Positions 36,191 to 46,776 of a stretch of DNA of 64,000 nt are shown here, piece after piece. Source of the DNA: Symbiodinium natans (Eukaryota; Sar; Dinophyceae; Suessiales; Symbiodiniaceae); NCBI GenBank assembly GCA_905221605.1, contig CAJNDS010002447.1, forward strand, positions 121,942 through 185,941. The letters are read 5' to 3'. The notes beneath the pieces are model-generated. The model was given only the letters and a program-made list of their open reading frames with translations, was not told where the DNA came from and ran no database searches. Positions within the stretch are counted from its first letter, which is position 1, and every line of letters starts with the position of its first letter. A program made the position numbers and the translations under genes.

Positions 36191-36965
36191 TCGAAAGGGT
36201 TTAGGGATTGAAAAAGGGTGTTTCCCAAAATAGGTGAGGCCCCCCCCCCCCCCCCCCCCCAGAAAAATACCTGACAGTCCTGGGTATAGAACCCCCCCCC
36301 CAAAAAAAAGAGAAGTAACCCTAATTTTCAAATATATCCTTAAGCCTTGGCCCAGCTTGACTTTGAATTTAAGTTGCTCTTCTATATCTTTCTGCATTAA
36401 GCCAATATCTGTTTTCGATGCGCTCCCTACTCTTTCCTTTTACTTCCTCTGGCGTTCTTTGAGATTTCCCCCAGCCTGTATTCTATACTTCCTGATTGCA
36501 AATTCTTGTCTGGATGAAAATGTCGTCGGGGGATTGATGTCTGCCTGTTGATCAAAATTTAGCACTTCTTTTGCCAGCAACCGTATTAGTTGTTGCTTAT
36601 CCTGAGTCAAACCCCCCTAAAACCTGAAAAACTCTGGATGTTGGGCCCAACCGTGTCTCGTAGTTCCGGATGCCAATGTGCTGGATGTCCTGCCTGACCT
36701 GCCATGATGTACGGATGTACGATTGCGTTTTGTGCATTTCAGACGCGACTTGGGGTTTAGAGGTGAGGTTGGCAGTTGCAAACAGCACTGGCGCCGGCGC
36801 ACAGTGTCTTTGTACCCGGCAGACACATCCGCCTTCTGCAGATCTGGCCCGTTGTTTCGCAGGCTTCTCCTGCCTAATTCATGTCAGCATTTAACAGAAT
36901 TGCAAGACACGGCTTCGCTTGCGACAAATTACTAAGCATGCATCTGTTGGGATGCACGTGATGTC

Positions 36966-39155
36966 TTAATCTCGGAAGTAGGAGCATTCCTGCGCTTTCC
37001 ATGCTTTCCACACCTTTCCGGTGCCGGCATCAGCAAGCCCCCATCGAATTAATCGGCCCACTTCTCCAAATTGTTGCAGACTATCCATAGCACACCAAGA
37101 TGCCAGCAGGCCGGACTTCGGGTCTAGAATTAGCGATCGCAGCTCTGTGTTGAACTGGTCGATGTTCATGTTATTCTTGATCTTGCTCAGTATGAGTTCC
37201 TTGTCTGCTTCAGAAGAAGCACGCATGCTTCCAACATCCAAGTTCTCTAAAGTGTGTGCATGTTGCATGATGGCCGCTCTGGAGGCCAGTTGTAGTGTCT
37301 GATCCATTTGCAGGCGCTTGGCTTCTGCAAGTTCGGCGATGCACCAAGCGCGACCGAACAGGCCAAGCTCTTGGTCCACTGCAATCACTTGCCTGCAGCC
37401 TCCTGTTGCTGCAAGGTGATACATCATGTCGTCGAACTTGTTGATCTCTGACACCGTACTTCTGCCATCCGGATCAACAATATTCACGCTGTTGCAACTG
37501 CAAACTGGATGCAGCTCATGTGTAACAGGATCCCGGTCGTAAGGATTGCTGTGGCATATACAAATATGCTGGTTGGCGGCAAACGCACAAATCCAGTACG
37601 TGTCATCCAAACGACAGCTTTGCGTCAGCATCTCACAAAGAAGGGCGCTGTCTTCCTCCAACAGCTGTGCTGCTAGGTTGAAGCTGCATTCCTGCAGGGC
37701 ATCGGAAATGACAGCTGCCAGCAAATCCTTGTAGCAATTTCCCCAATTGTGGGTCACCATGACCTGGGCTCTTCGAGCACCGTCCTTGTTCAAAACCGAG
37801 ACTGCGTATGCAGTTTCTTCACTGCTAGTTAGAGGAATGATTGCTCTGCGGACCACATCCCTGGTCTTGTGTTCCTTGGGCGAATATCTCCAGTCTGGCA
37901 TGGAAGGGAGGCATTCCTGATAAAAAAGCAAGAGGCTGCGCAAGGTCATTCCCCGCAATGACAATTCGTCCACCTTCGCTTCCCAGGCGTAGCTCCATTT
38001 AGCCTTTTTTGCTGGCAGTGCTTTGCGCTGCGGGGGGCCTTCACAGCAAGACATCCTTTGACTAGTTTGACCGGGTTGGCTTGCAGGCAACCTGTGGCTG
38101 CCGGACAGAAGCAGCACAGCAATTGCATTTCCGAGGCAGTCGAGAACCTGGACTAAAACCATCACCGAAGCAACAACCTCGCCAACGTGGTGATCCCGTA
38201 CGTAGTTGGACATGAGCATGTTTACGAAAATTGCGGGCATCACCAAACTCGTGGACACCAGGCTGGCAGACACACCCATGACTTGTAAAGCAGCTAACCT
38301 TCGGGCGGGTCTCAAAAAGGACGCTGCAGCGCTTGACGAGCCTTCTGCAAGCCGCAATACCTTTGCCAACTGGAGGCAGCACTGAATGAGAGAGTAGATC
38401 GCCACTGTGCTTGCGGCCATGTTGCACAACCAAGTGAATCCCACGATCACCAAAAGACTCCCAACAGAGGCAATGGCATACAGGAAGACAAGCAAAAATA
38501 CAAGTAGGATGCCGCCCAAGGCTTGCATCCAAACCAGGTTGCGAAAGCACCTGCCGCAAAGCTTCTGATTTGAGCTTTGCTCAAGCAGATCAAGTCGGGC
38601 AGCGACGAGCAGCTGCATCCAGATCCAAACGATCACATAGAGCACAAACCTGCTATAAACGGCCACTTGGCCGGCCACATTTGCAACGGCTATAGTTGGC
38701 ATGACGCCGTATCTGCAGCAAGGGCCTCCAATTGCTATAGACGTTTCACATAGCAAACCACCATAGCGCATGAAGGTCAAGGTTGCGATTATGGACTGGA
38801 ACCAATTAACGGTTGCATAGCCACAGGCTGATCTGACGTGAGCAGAATCTCTTGCCCTTTTGCGAAGAAAGGCTGCCACACAACCGGCCCCAAAGCTCGC
38901 AAACGATTGTCCGAAGAAAAAACACCTTTCTAAGGAACTGCATCGGCGAGGATACATATCGTCCGCATCAACATCAACAAAGTACTGTCTGGGAAACAGC
39001 GCAGCTGCAACTGCCACGTTTACGACGAAGACCACGCAGTATGATCCCGGTAACCAATGCTGCCCAGGCCGGTGTAAAAAGAGGGGCCGACGGGTTGCAG
39101 TTGAAGCCTCGAAGGTCTCCACAGAATTTTCCGAGATTGAGGTTGCCATGTGCAT
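36966..39155 (-). CDS. Intronless 729-residue multi-pass membrane protein with C-terminal HET/TIR-like domain
   Basis: Uninterrupted frame that opens at an ATG directly preceded by an in-frame TAG and ends in TAA. Hydrophobic segments lie near residues 37-54, 78-96, 113-132, 150-185, 208-230, 231-263, 285-312 and 326-350, so about eight membrane passes are likely. Residues 380-729 form a soluble domain with V467-T-H-N-W, Y520-W-I-C-A-F-A-A-N-Q-H, the Cys/His-rich stretch 531-555 (DPVTHELHPVCSC), N572-K-F-D-D-M-M and F600-G-R-A-W-C-I-A-E-L-A-E-A. The order [ST]-H-x-W, W-x-x-[AD]-x-x-x-N-Q, R-x-W resembles HET (TIR-superfamily-like) domains; this is pattern inference, not a search result. I recall a lineage-expanded dinoflagellate family with this domain but no assigned function. 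A full-length gene without introns, beside genes cut about every 60 nt, suggests retroposition. Confidence 0.9.
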   Translation of the reverse strand: MHMATSISENSVETFEASTATRRPLFLHRPGQHWLPGSYCVVFVVNVAVAAALFPRQYFVDVDADDMYPRRCSSLERCFFFGQSFASFGAGCVAAFLRKRARDSAHVRSACGYATVNWFQSIIATLTFMRYGGLLCETSIAIGGPCCRYGVMPTIAVANVAGQVAVYSRFVLYVIVWIWMQLLVAARLDLLEQSSNQKLCGRCFRNLVWMQALGGILLVFLLVFLYAIASVGSLLVIVGFTWLCNMAASTVAIYSLIQCCLQLAKVLRLAEGSSSAAASFLRPARRLAALQVMGVSASLVSTSLVMPAIFVNMLMSNYVRDHHVGEVVASVMVLVQVLDCLGNAIAVLLLSGSHRLPASQPGQTSQRMSCCEGPPQRKALPAKKAKWSYAWEAKVDELSLRGMTLRSLLLFYQECLPSMPDWRYSPKEHKTRDVVRRAIIPLTSSEETAYAVSVLNKDGARRAQVMVTHNWGNCYKDLLAAVISDALQECSFNLAAQLLEEDSALLCEMLTQSCRLDDTYWICAFAANQHICICHSNPYDRDPVTHELHPVCSCNSVNIVDPDGRSTVSEINKFDDMMYHLAATGGCRQVIAVDQELGLFGRAWCIAELAEAKRLQMDQTLQLASRAAIMQHAHTLENLDVGSMRASSEADKELILSKIKNNMNIDQFNTELRSLILDPKSGLLASWCAMDSLQQFGEVGRLIRWGLADAGTGKVWKAWKAQECSYFRD

Positions 39156-39161
39156 CTAGGA

Positions 39162-39183
39162 CTGAAGCAAAAAATGGCTGCAG
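39162..39183 (-). other. Possible spliced-leader relic upstream of the 729-codon gene
   Basis: Read on the minus strand, CTGCAGCCATTTTTTGC then TTCAG resembles the conserved dinoflagellate spliced leader (CCGTAGCCATTTTGGC then TCAAG), including an exact AGCCATTTT core, and ends a few bases before the start codon. Such relics mark genes re-inserted from trans-spliced mRNA. The same bases also read as an open frame (39288-38974), so chance similarity is possible. Confidence 0.4.
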
Positions 39184-42100
39184 AGTTGGCCTTCCGTCTT
39201 CGAACAGGAATTCTTGCCTCACGCCGTTCTGGACCGTAGATGCTGGGTGAGATTGAACCGAATTACTCGAATTACTCCCTCCAAACATGCAGGATGGGCC
39301 ATCTCAATGATGAGGTCGCCCATCACCGGCATCGTCATTCCCCAGCTCGGGGTTAAGGATTCTTGTAAAGCCTATGAGAAGGGCATTTGCAGTCAGGATA
39401 TTTGTTTTGGAATGGATAAGGTTATGGGTGTGGTGTGTTGGTGGCTTTGGTTTGGGGTTTGAAGCCCAGGGCATCCCGCCGGACAAGGTGGGGAAGGCTT
39501 CCCTCGCGGTCTCCCTCCCGGTGGTCTTCTATGGTTTTTTGTGTTTTTCTGGTGGTCTGGCCTGCTGGTCTCCTGCTGGTCGGTGGTCTCCTCCTGGCAT
39601 CCTTCTCCTCGTGGTCTCCTGGTTGCCGTGCGCAGTGGTCGTCCTGGTGGTCGTCGTGGTCGTGGGCGTCATGGTCGTAATGGTCATTGTGGTGGTCTTT
39701 AACTGTTTGGGATCTACGCTGGCATAATTATGAGTTGGGCTTGTAGTGAACTGGGAAATGACCCTTTCTAGCTCCTCAACCCTGAACGCTAAACCCTAAA
39801 CACTAAACCCTGCCTAGTCAGCTCTCCTGAAAAGGAGGCATGGCAGCCGAAGCCTGCCGACACTCGGCCACTTGAGTGGACATCACCAGGGCCATCTCTC
39901 CTCGAACGCTGGTTAGGGTTTATGGTTCAGGGTCACTAGTATAGGGCTTTGGGGTTTACAGGGCTGGGCTTGGAGTCTCAGAAGGCATTAGTTCAAAGAG
40001 TTCAGGGGGCGTTTGGGGCTTGGTAGGGGTTGCCTCCGAATCCAGCAGGAAATACGTAGATGACATCCTTAGAGTATCCCAGCAGAGTTGGAGGGTGGAA
40101 AGTTCAGTGGTCACCGTGTGGTTTCCAACAAAGGATCTTGAGCCGAATCTTGGGACTATGGGGTTTAGCTAGGGGTGACACAACCCTCAACCCGCCAACG
40201 CACAAAGCCGCTGTGGTCTGCGCCGGCTCAGGGGTGAAGGGGGCGGCATGGACGTCTAAGCCGCTCTACGGCCAAAGGGGTTCCACGCCTCCAACCGGAA
40301 AGCTCGGAGCCCAAAACCCTTAACCAGCTGCCCGGAAACGCTGAACCGACACTCACAGATTGAGTCTCAACTAAGCCCTAAGGCGCATGCAAAACAGGCA
40401 ACCTAGCTGTGGGGTTGCACTCGGGCTTCGGACTCAAGGTTTAGGACTCATGGCTTTAGGGCTTAAGTTTTACCCTAAGACCTAAAACCCTAAGACCCTA
40501 TGACCCAGCAAGTCGTCCTGTGCCAGAGGCCCGCACCGCGCCGCCTATGGCCGCCCAAGTCCGCGGCGGTACCAAGGCATTGCCCTCCTCCGCCTTCGCA
40601 GGGTTTTAGGATTTATAAGGTTTAGGGAGTTTAGGGCTCTTTGGGCTCTTTGGGAGAGGTAAGGTATGCAGGGCAGGTCTCTGGGCTGAAGGTGTGGAAC
40701 TTTGCCGAGTGGGGCCTCCATCCACACCCCGTCCGGCGTGAGACCGAGAGGGAAGAGCACGCTGGGGCCCCGCAGCTGAAGGTGCCCCGTTTCCTAGTCT
40801 GTAGCTTCTGTGTGGTCTGAGAATTTACAGCTCCGCCCCAAACGCTTTTGAGCCTAAACCCCATGAATCTAAACGCCAAACAAAAATCGGTCACAATGTT
40901 CCAGGCGAGGTTCAGGGAAGTAGAGGAGCCGCGTTTGCTGCGGCAAGGCCAACTGGCACAGCACATGTGCCTGCGTCTCATGCCCTCGCTATACTCTAAA
41001 GACATCACACCCACCACCCTCAAAGGGTTCTGGTTTAGGGGTCTAAACTTAGACCCTAAACCCTAAACCCGTTGACAAGCTGTAGCAAAGCGAGCAGGAC
41101 TAGACGAATGGTTTCCACACCACCAAAACCGAAACTTCTTGGGTTTAGGTTTGAGGGTTGAGGGCTGGCTGGGGATTTCTGGCGTTTAGGGCAAAGCCCA
41201 AAAAGGGGCAAGGTGAGGGCCAAGGTACCCAGCGGCAGTCGTGCCAGGGAACCCAGACGCCGGCATCGCGCCTGGGTCTTGTGCTTAGGGTTCAGGGTTT
41301 AGGGTGATGCTTTATGACCCTAAACCTGAAACCCTGAAGAACCCTACCAAAGTTACTCTACCCTAAGTTGCTAAACCCTGTGCCCTAGACATTAAACTAC
41401 TGAACTCTGAACCCGAAACCCTAAACTACTCAACGCTGGGACTCAGAATGTATCCCCTAACTACTAAACCCTGCTGCTTGAACGCCCAAGCCCTAAACTC
41501 GCAACCCTCAACCCTCTCACCGTTGCAGGGTTTAGGGGTTTGTAGGCAGCGAGTTCATGCGTCTCAGGGTGCACGGCTTCGGACGTGGAATGCATTCCTT
41601 CGAACTAAGAGGGCTTAGGTCTGCAGGGCTTTTAGGGTTGTTGGGTTTAGGGTTTAGGTCTTGTATTTGTGTTTAGGGTGTAGGTCCTAGGGTTTTTAGG
41701 ATGAAGTAACCAAGGGCTTGGTGTTTCGAAACTTAGGGTTAAGGCTTTCAAGGCTTCAACGCTCAACAGATGCTGCGCTCAGACTCCATGAGACGAAGCC
41801 CCCTCCCCCCCCCCCCCTTCCTGTGGGGTTTGCCTGCTTCCTTTTGTTGTCTCCAAAACCCCCTAAAAACCGAACCCGAACCCCACTCGGTCTGAAAAGC
41901 CCAAGAACCCCAAACGAAATGAAATGAATAGAGACCCCTAAACCCTAAACCCTGGCAATCGTGAAACACTCCCAAACCCCATAACCCCTTGCAAACAAAG
42001 CCCAAACAGTCCTTGGGATAACTCGGGATTGCTTGAAAAGAAACCAAACCCTGAACCCCTAACCCCCTGAGCCCGAAACACTTGGTCGCCTAAACCCATA

Positions 42101-43804
42101 CATCCGCAGACCCCTAATCCCCGAACCCTGAACACCTAAACCTGCAATCAAAGCCAAAGTTCCAACCCAACCCTAAACCGCTAAACCCTCAAAAAGACCT
42201 AGAAAACCCTCAACCCTAAGCCCTAACCCTAAACCCTATAAACCCTAAACCCTCCAAACCTGTATGTGCACCTAGAGCCGAGACTCCGCGGAGCTCGGCT
42301 CTTCGGCCATCCGGCCGTGCGCAGGAAGCCTCGCACCTCGCGCCGCAGCTGCGCCGCCAAGCCTTCGACCTGATAGGGTTTAGGGTTATAGGGTTATAGG
42401 GTTATAGGGTTTCGGGCTTTGCGCCTAGGGTTTCGCACACGTCGCTGCAAGAAGAAAGGCGTATGATCACACGAAGCTGATCGAATTTAAGGGGCGTCAT
42501 CGGTTCAGGTCCGCAGCCCCTAAGTCCCAGGATGCATCATGAGCTTCAGCTGTACTGAGACGCAGGACTTGTCACTAAGAAACATCCAACCCCAAACGAT
42601 GTACGTCCCAATTTTCAGGAGCATCGGATTTTGCGCTTGCAAGACAAGGCCTAAGTACTAAGCTATGGCAAACCCAGCGACCCCATGGCGGATGCCAGGG
42701 ATTGCCTGGCGACTCGAGACTTCGACACGTCCTGCGCCTCAGGCACAGACCTTCGCTGTGACTTCCTTTAGTTCCAGACTCTAGACTGTAGGTAGGCACC
42801 CTGCAGCCCCTAAACCCGAAACCCTAAACACTAAAACCCGAAACCCTAAACCCCACCTGCCCCAGCAGGGTCGGCAAAGGCGGGCAGGCGGTGCGGGCCG
42901 AGATGGCGGGTGGTGGCGCCCGCATTGGCCCAAGCCCCCCATCTCGGCAACTACGTGGATCGCAGTCCGAACCCCGGCAAGGTGAGCTTGGGGTTCGGTT
43001 TAGGGTTTAGGGTTTAGGCGTTTAGGGTTTAGGGTTTAGGGTTTAGGGCTTCGGTTTAGGCTTAAGGGGGGGGGGGGGGCTTCTTTACATGAGGTATCAG
43101 GAGGCTTCGCGGATTACAGGAGGTTGTAGTTATAGGGTCGGTCTTCTGAGTGTGCTCGCTTTTTTTTGGACTTGCAGGTGTTGTTTTTTGGTTGGGGGGG
43201 GGGGGGGGGGGGGGTTGGGCTTAAGACCTTGATGGGCAGGTTCGTGAGTTCTCTAGGACAACCTTCCCACTTCTCATGGCTGCTCGAATATTCGGCCCGT
43301 GGTCACAGGGTCTGGGCCAAAGAATGGCGACCGTGCGTGCAGTGGGCTCATGGTTCGTTTAGCAAGCTTTCTGCCTCTCTCTTCCCCCTCCTTATCATCA
43401 TCCTTGCCATCCTGCCCGATCCCATGCAGCTTAGGTCCCTCCAGGGGGTTTGCAAACATCTCAGGTTCTATGGTCTCTTGATATGGTCCCTCATCTTGTT
43501 TAAAGGGTTCTGAAGTATGCCCCCCCCCCCCTCTTGGGTGTTAAGGGGTATGTGAAGGGTATATAAGGGATCCATGATTTCTCCAATTAAGGGCCCATAT
43601 TAAGGGACCATGCACCTACCCCAAGAAAACAAGGCCGAGCAGTGGCCCATCTTTTCCTGCAAATTATGTGAGACCAGTGGCGGATCAGCCATGCTGCTAT
43701 GTACAGCCGTCGGGTCAACCGAACTACCTCGCCCCATGCAACCTTCCTGCAAAAAACTAACTAAGGGTTGGGTTTCAGGGTTTGGGCTTGGGCGGGGAAG
43801 TTGG

Positions 43805-43806
<2 letters not shown>

Positions 43807-43840
<34 letters not shown>
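43807..43840 (+). repeat. (CT)n microsatellite
   Basis: About 16 uninterrupted CT units. A second, slightly broken CT run lies at 50583-50611. Confidence 0.95.
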
Positions 43841-43844
<4 letters not shown>

Positions 43845-44689
43845 GCCCTTGAAAAAGGAAGACCTTGGCTCTCTCTGAATACCGAACCTAATCCCCAAAC
43901 TACGTACTTGAGTGGGTGCGGGGTCTGTCCACCGGCAGGTTTACCGACCGCCTCATTCATCATTGAACCCTTAATCCTAAAACTACACCGACCTCCTCAC
44001 TCGTCCTCAGGGGCGTTCGTACTCAGATCGGAAGCACAGGCTGCTCGCACTGCCCGCACTGCTGCCGTCCCACCTGGCGAGCAAGCCCCTGGAGCCCTCT
44101 GGTCCTCGTTTAGGGTTTAGGGTTTGAAGGCTTAGAATGGGTGCTAGGCCCTTATGAAGGGGCAACTTGGGCGGGGGCGGTTCTTGGGGAGGGAAACGGT
44201 GGGGATGCAAGTTGAGGGGTTTTGCATTCTAGAAGTTCGGAAAGTAGGAGTTAAGGGGTTTAAGGTCTCAAGGTTTGGGGGCTCGGCAACCTTAGCCCCG
44301 AACTCTTCGCTGATTCCTTCATGAGATGTGCTTGAGGGATTGTGGGGTGTCGATGATTGCGGGTGTAAGAGTTGCAGGAATCCCCAGACCTCCCCTAAAG
44401 GGGGCAACCCCAAAAAAGTTCCCGACGACTTTAGGTCTCCAACAACATTGGGCCCCAGATTCTTCGGGGTCGCGTTGCAGGAAGGTTTGGGGTGGGATCC
44501 CCGGCGAAGATGAGGACTCCAGCGCCGCTTCAATGATTCAAGCTGGGCACCCCCAAACCCTGGCCGTCCCCCTAGTCTCCAGGCCTCAACACACTACATG
44601 TATACAACCTACATTTATTAACATGTGGGAGAATCCTGCTGATAACAATCATGACAACAACAGCATGATGAACGGCTATATCGCATCTG

Positions 44690-45190
44690 ATCACTGAGTT
44701 CCAGACCTCCGGCGGCGGTCGGCACATCCTTGGAGTGTGCTGGCGGAGTGCCGGGAGCAGGCGTCGGCAGGGGGGCTGTGTCCACCTCGACGGCCGTGTC
44801 CGCATGTGAATTCGTCTCTGGGTCTGGGCCTCCGCTTCGCGGAGTCGCATCGTCTAGGGCCACTTCGGCCGGTCCCGCTGGGCTATCGGAGGGCTCCTGC
44901 GCGGTCGTGCCCGCGCAGGCGCCCTCTTGAGCTTCGGGGCTTGGGGCGGCCACGTCTTCCTCCGCCTTCTCCAGCAGGTCCATCAAAGCTCGGCGCCTGG
45001 GCGCAACCGGGTTCAAGCCCTCACGAGCGCTTTAGGATTATGTTTAATTGAAACGGGTATGAAGGATTGTGTTGGCAATCTTCAGAGCTTGTGCTTTTGT
45101 CCAAGATTTGATCGAGCTCTGGCAGTCTGGGAGCCGCACCAGCTGGAGGGAAGCCGAGATATACCTTCTCAGGCACTGGGCCGACAATTG
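44690..45190 (-). CDS. Candidate gene: helical exon plus acidic Pro/Ala-rich exon
   Basis: Piece 1 (about 45190-45059): RRYISASLQLVRLPDCQSSI then KSWTKAQALKIANTILHTR, with a possible GT donor. Piece 2 (about 45030-44700): PRRRALMDLLEKAEEDVAAP followed by about 90 residues rich in Ala, Pro, Glu, Asp and Thr, as in a disordered tail. Codons in piece 2 are GC-rich and unlike the repeats. No family recognised. Confidence 0.38.
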
Positions 45191-46447
45191 AACGATTTAG
45201 GGTTTGGGGTTTCGGGTTCAGGGGTTCAGGGCGTTCAGGGCGTTTAGGGGTTCAGGGCTTATAGGTGATAGGGCATCTACCCACATCTACGGCGAATCTA
45301 CGGCATCTACAATTCACTGAATGTCGGGCGGGCGGCGTTGCGCGAGTTCGTCAGGTGAGACCGAATCACCAGAGTCCTGCGTCCGGCTCAGCACATGGCA
45401 AGGAAGCTTCAAAACACAACCCCCGCAAAAAACGATTGCTCCTGTAAACAGTAAACCTCTAAACCCTACACCTTCAACTTACTATATCCTGCAGCCGCAA
45501 CTTACTAAACCCTACACCACAGACTCCCTGCACCCTCAGAGGCTAGCAGTCGTTTTTTATTGGAGGCACCTCTGCTGCTGGCGACGGGTCACCTCGAGAC
45601 GGATCACAGCAACAAAGCATTGGGTAAGCGGGGCGGCTGAGAGCTGAGGGTTTACGGGGACTCCTATAACAACTACTTCTATGGTGGGGGGGGGGAGGGG
45701 GTTATAAGCGGGTCCGCCATTATTTTGGGAAATGCACACTGGGACAAGTTGGTCATTCTTGAAATTGCAACTTGTCTGTGATGCAGGGTATTGTGGGTAC
45801 TTGTAAAAATATAACAATCCAGGGAGTAACAGGTCGTTGCTCAAATCATTGTGTAACCCTAAGCCCCCACAAGCCCTAAACCTCTTCACTCCCAAACCCC
45901 TAAAAGCCCTAAACCCTACCTAAACCCCCCAAAAATATGCCAAACAATGGCCCTTTTATAGGTTTGGGCTATGTTTGTTTGACACACTTTGGGGGTCCAG
46001 GCAACCCCTGAAGCACATCCGAAATATGAGGCTCGCACTGACGTCGTCCACCTGTGGTTAAGTGCGCAGGTCAGTCCGACCATGTTTAAAAAATTATATA
46101 TATACATATATACATATATACATATACACACACACCTATATCTAGACACATATCTTCAATTTGCACGAAACTTCAGTTATGTTTTCAGATTGTGTTTTTC
46201 CTGGACCTATATTACAGGCCTTTGTATAATGGTGTAGGCATATTCTATGATTGCCTTGCACTGACTTTCTTATACTACAATAAATGGTACATTCTTCTAT
46301 CCACAGTTTTTCATATATAAATATATACATATATTTACATATGTATATACATATGGCCTTGAAATATTGTGTACACACATATATATATATATACATATTA
46401 TTGTACTTGATTCCTGTATCTATGAAACCTTTGCAGCTCTCACGGAA

Positions 46448-46776
46448 GCATGCGCCAACACTTGCACGAAGATTTTGCGGTGAACCATTATAGCGGTCGC
46501 GTCATCGTCAAAATTCTACTCTGATTCTGTGGCCAGCAGGTTGGCAAATCGACCTTCTCACAGCCTCAGATGTGCATCAGCCAAGACGTTGAGGCAACAT
46601 TGGCCAAGCTTTCTGGGCAATTGCACATGCGAAGCCAGAACCCCTATAAGGGGGTAATGTACCTCACTATTGTACACCCCAAAGTCCGGACTTTGAGGCT
46701 CAAGTACTCCCTGTTAAGGCACATGGACTCCCAGGGAGCGCGGAGCCCTGAACCGCTGCCGACAAGAAGCCATCCT
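46448..46776 (-). other. 3'UTR of ATP synthase c copy 2, with a probable intron
   Basis: Counterpart of the 30379-30727 3'UTR. Conserved sequence lies at 46760-46776 and 46448-46564; a GC...GAG|GCTG intron of about 195 nt would occupy 46565-46759. That intron contains the perfect 14-bp palindrome AAAGTCCGGACTTT at 46681-46694. Confidence 0.55.

Larger units (their letters stand above)
39200..46400. repeat. Telomere-like repeat field between the 729-codon gene and ATP synthase c copy 2
   Basis: A GGTCGT/GTGGTC low-complexity stretch lies at 39540-39705, followed by mixed heptamer blocks. Near-perfect TTTAGGG units occur at 43003-43060 and CCCTAAA at 42165-42255. AT-rich TACATATA repeats lie at 46095-46142 and 46313-46398. 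Only the 44690-45190 island looks coding. Confidence 0.6.

Noticed and set aside
38062-38559. Second minus-strand open frame of 165 codons
   Set aside because: It lies wholly inside the 729-codon gene in another frame and lacks that gene's membrane-protein character.
39374-39727. Val/Leu-rich open frame that looks like a membrane protein
   Set aside because: Its hydrophobic part is the translation of the GGTCGT low-complexity block.
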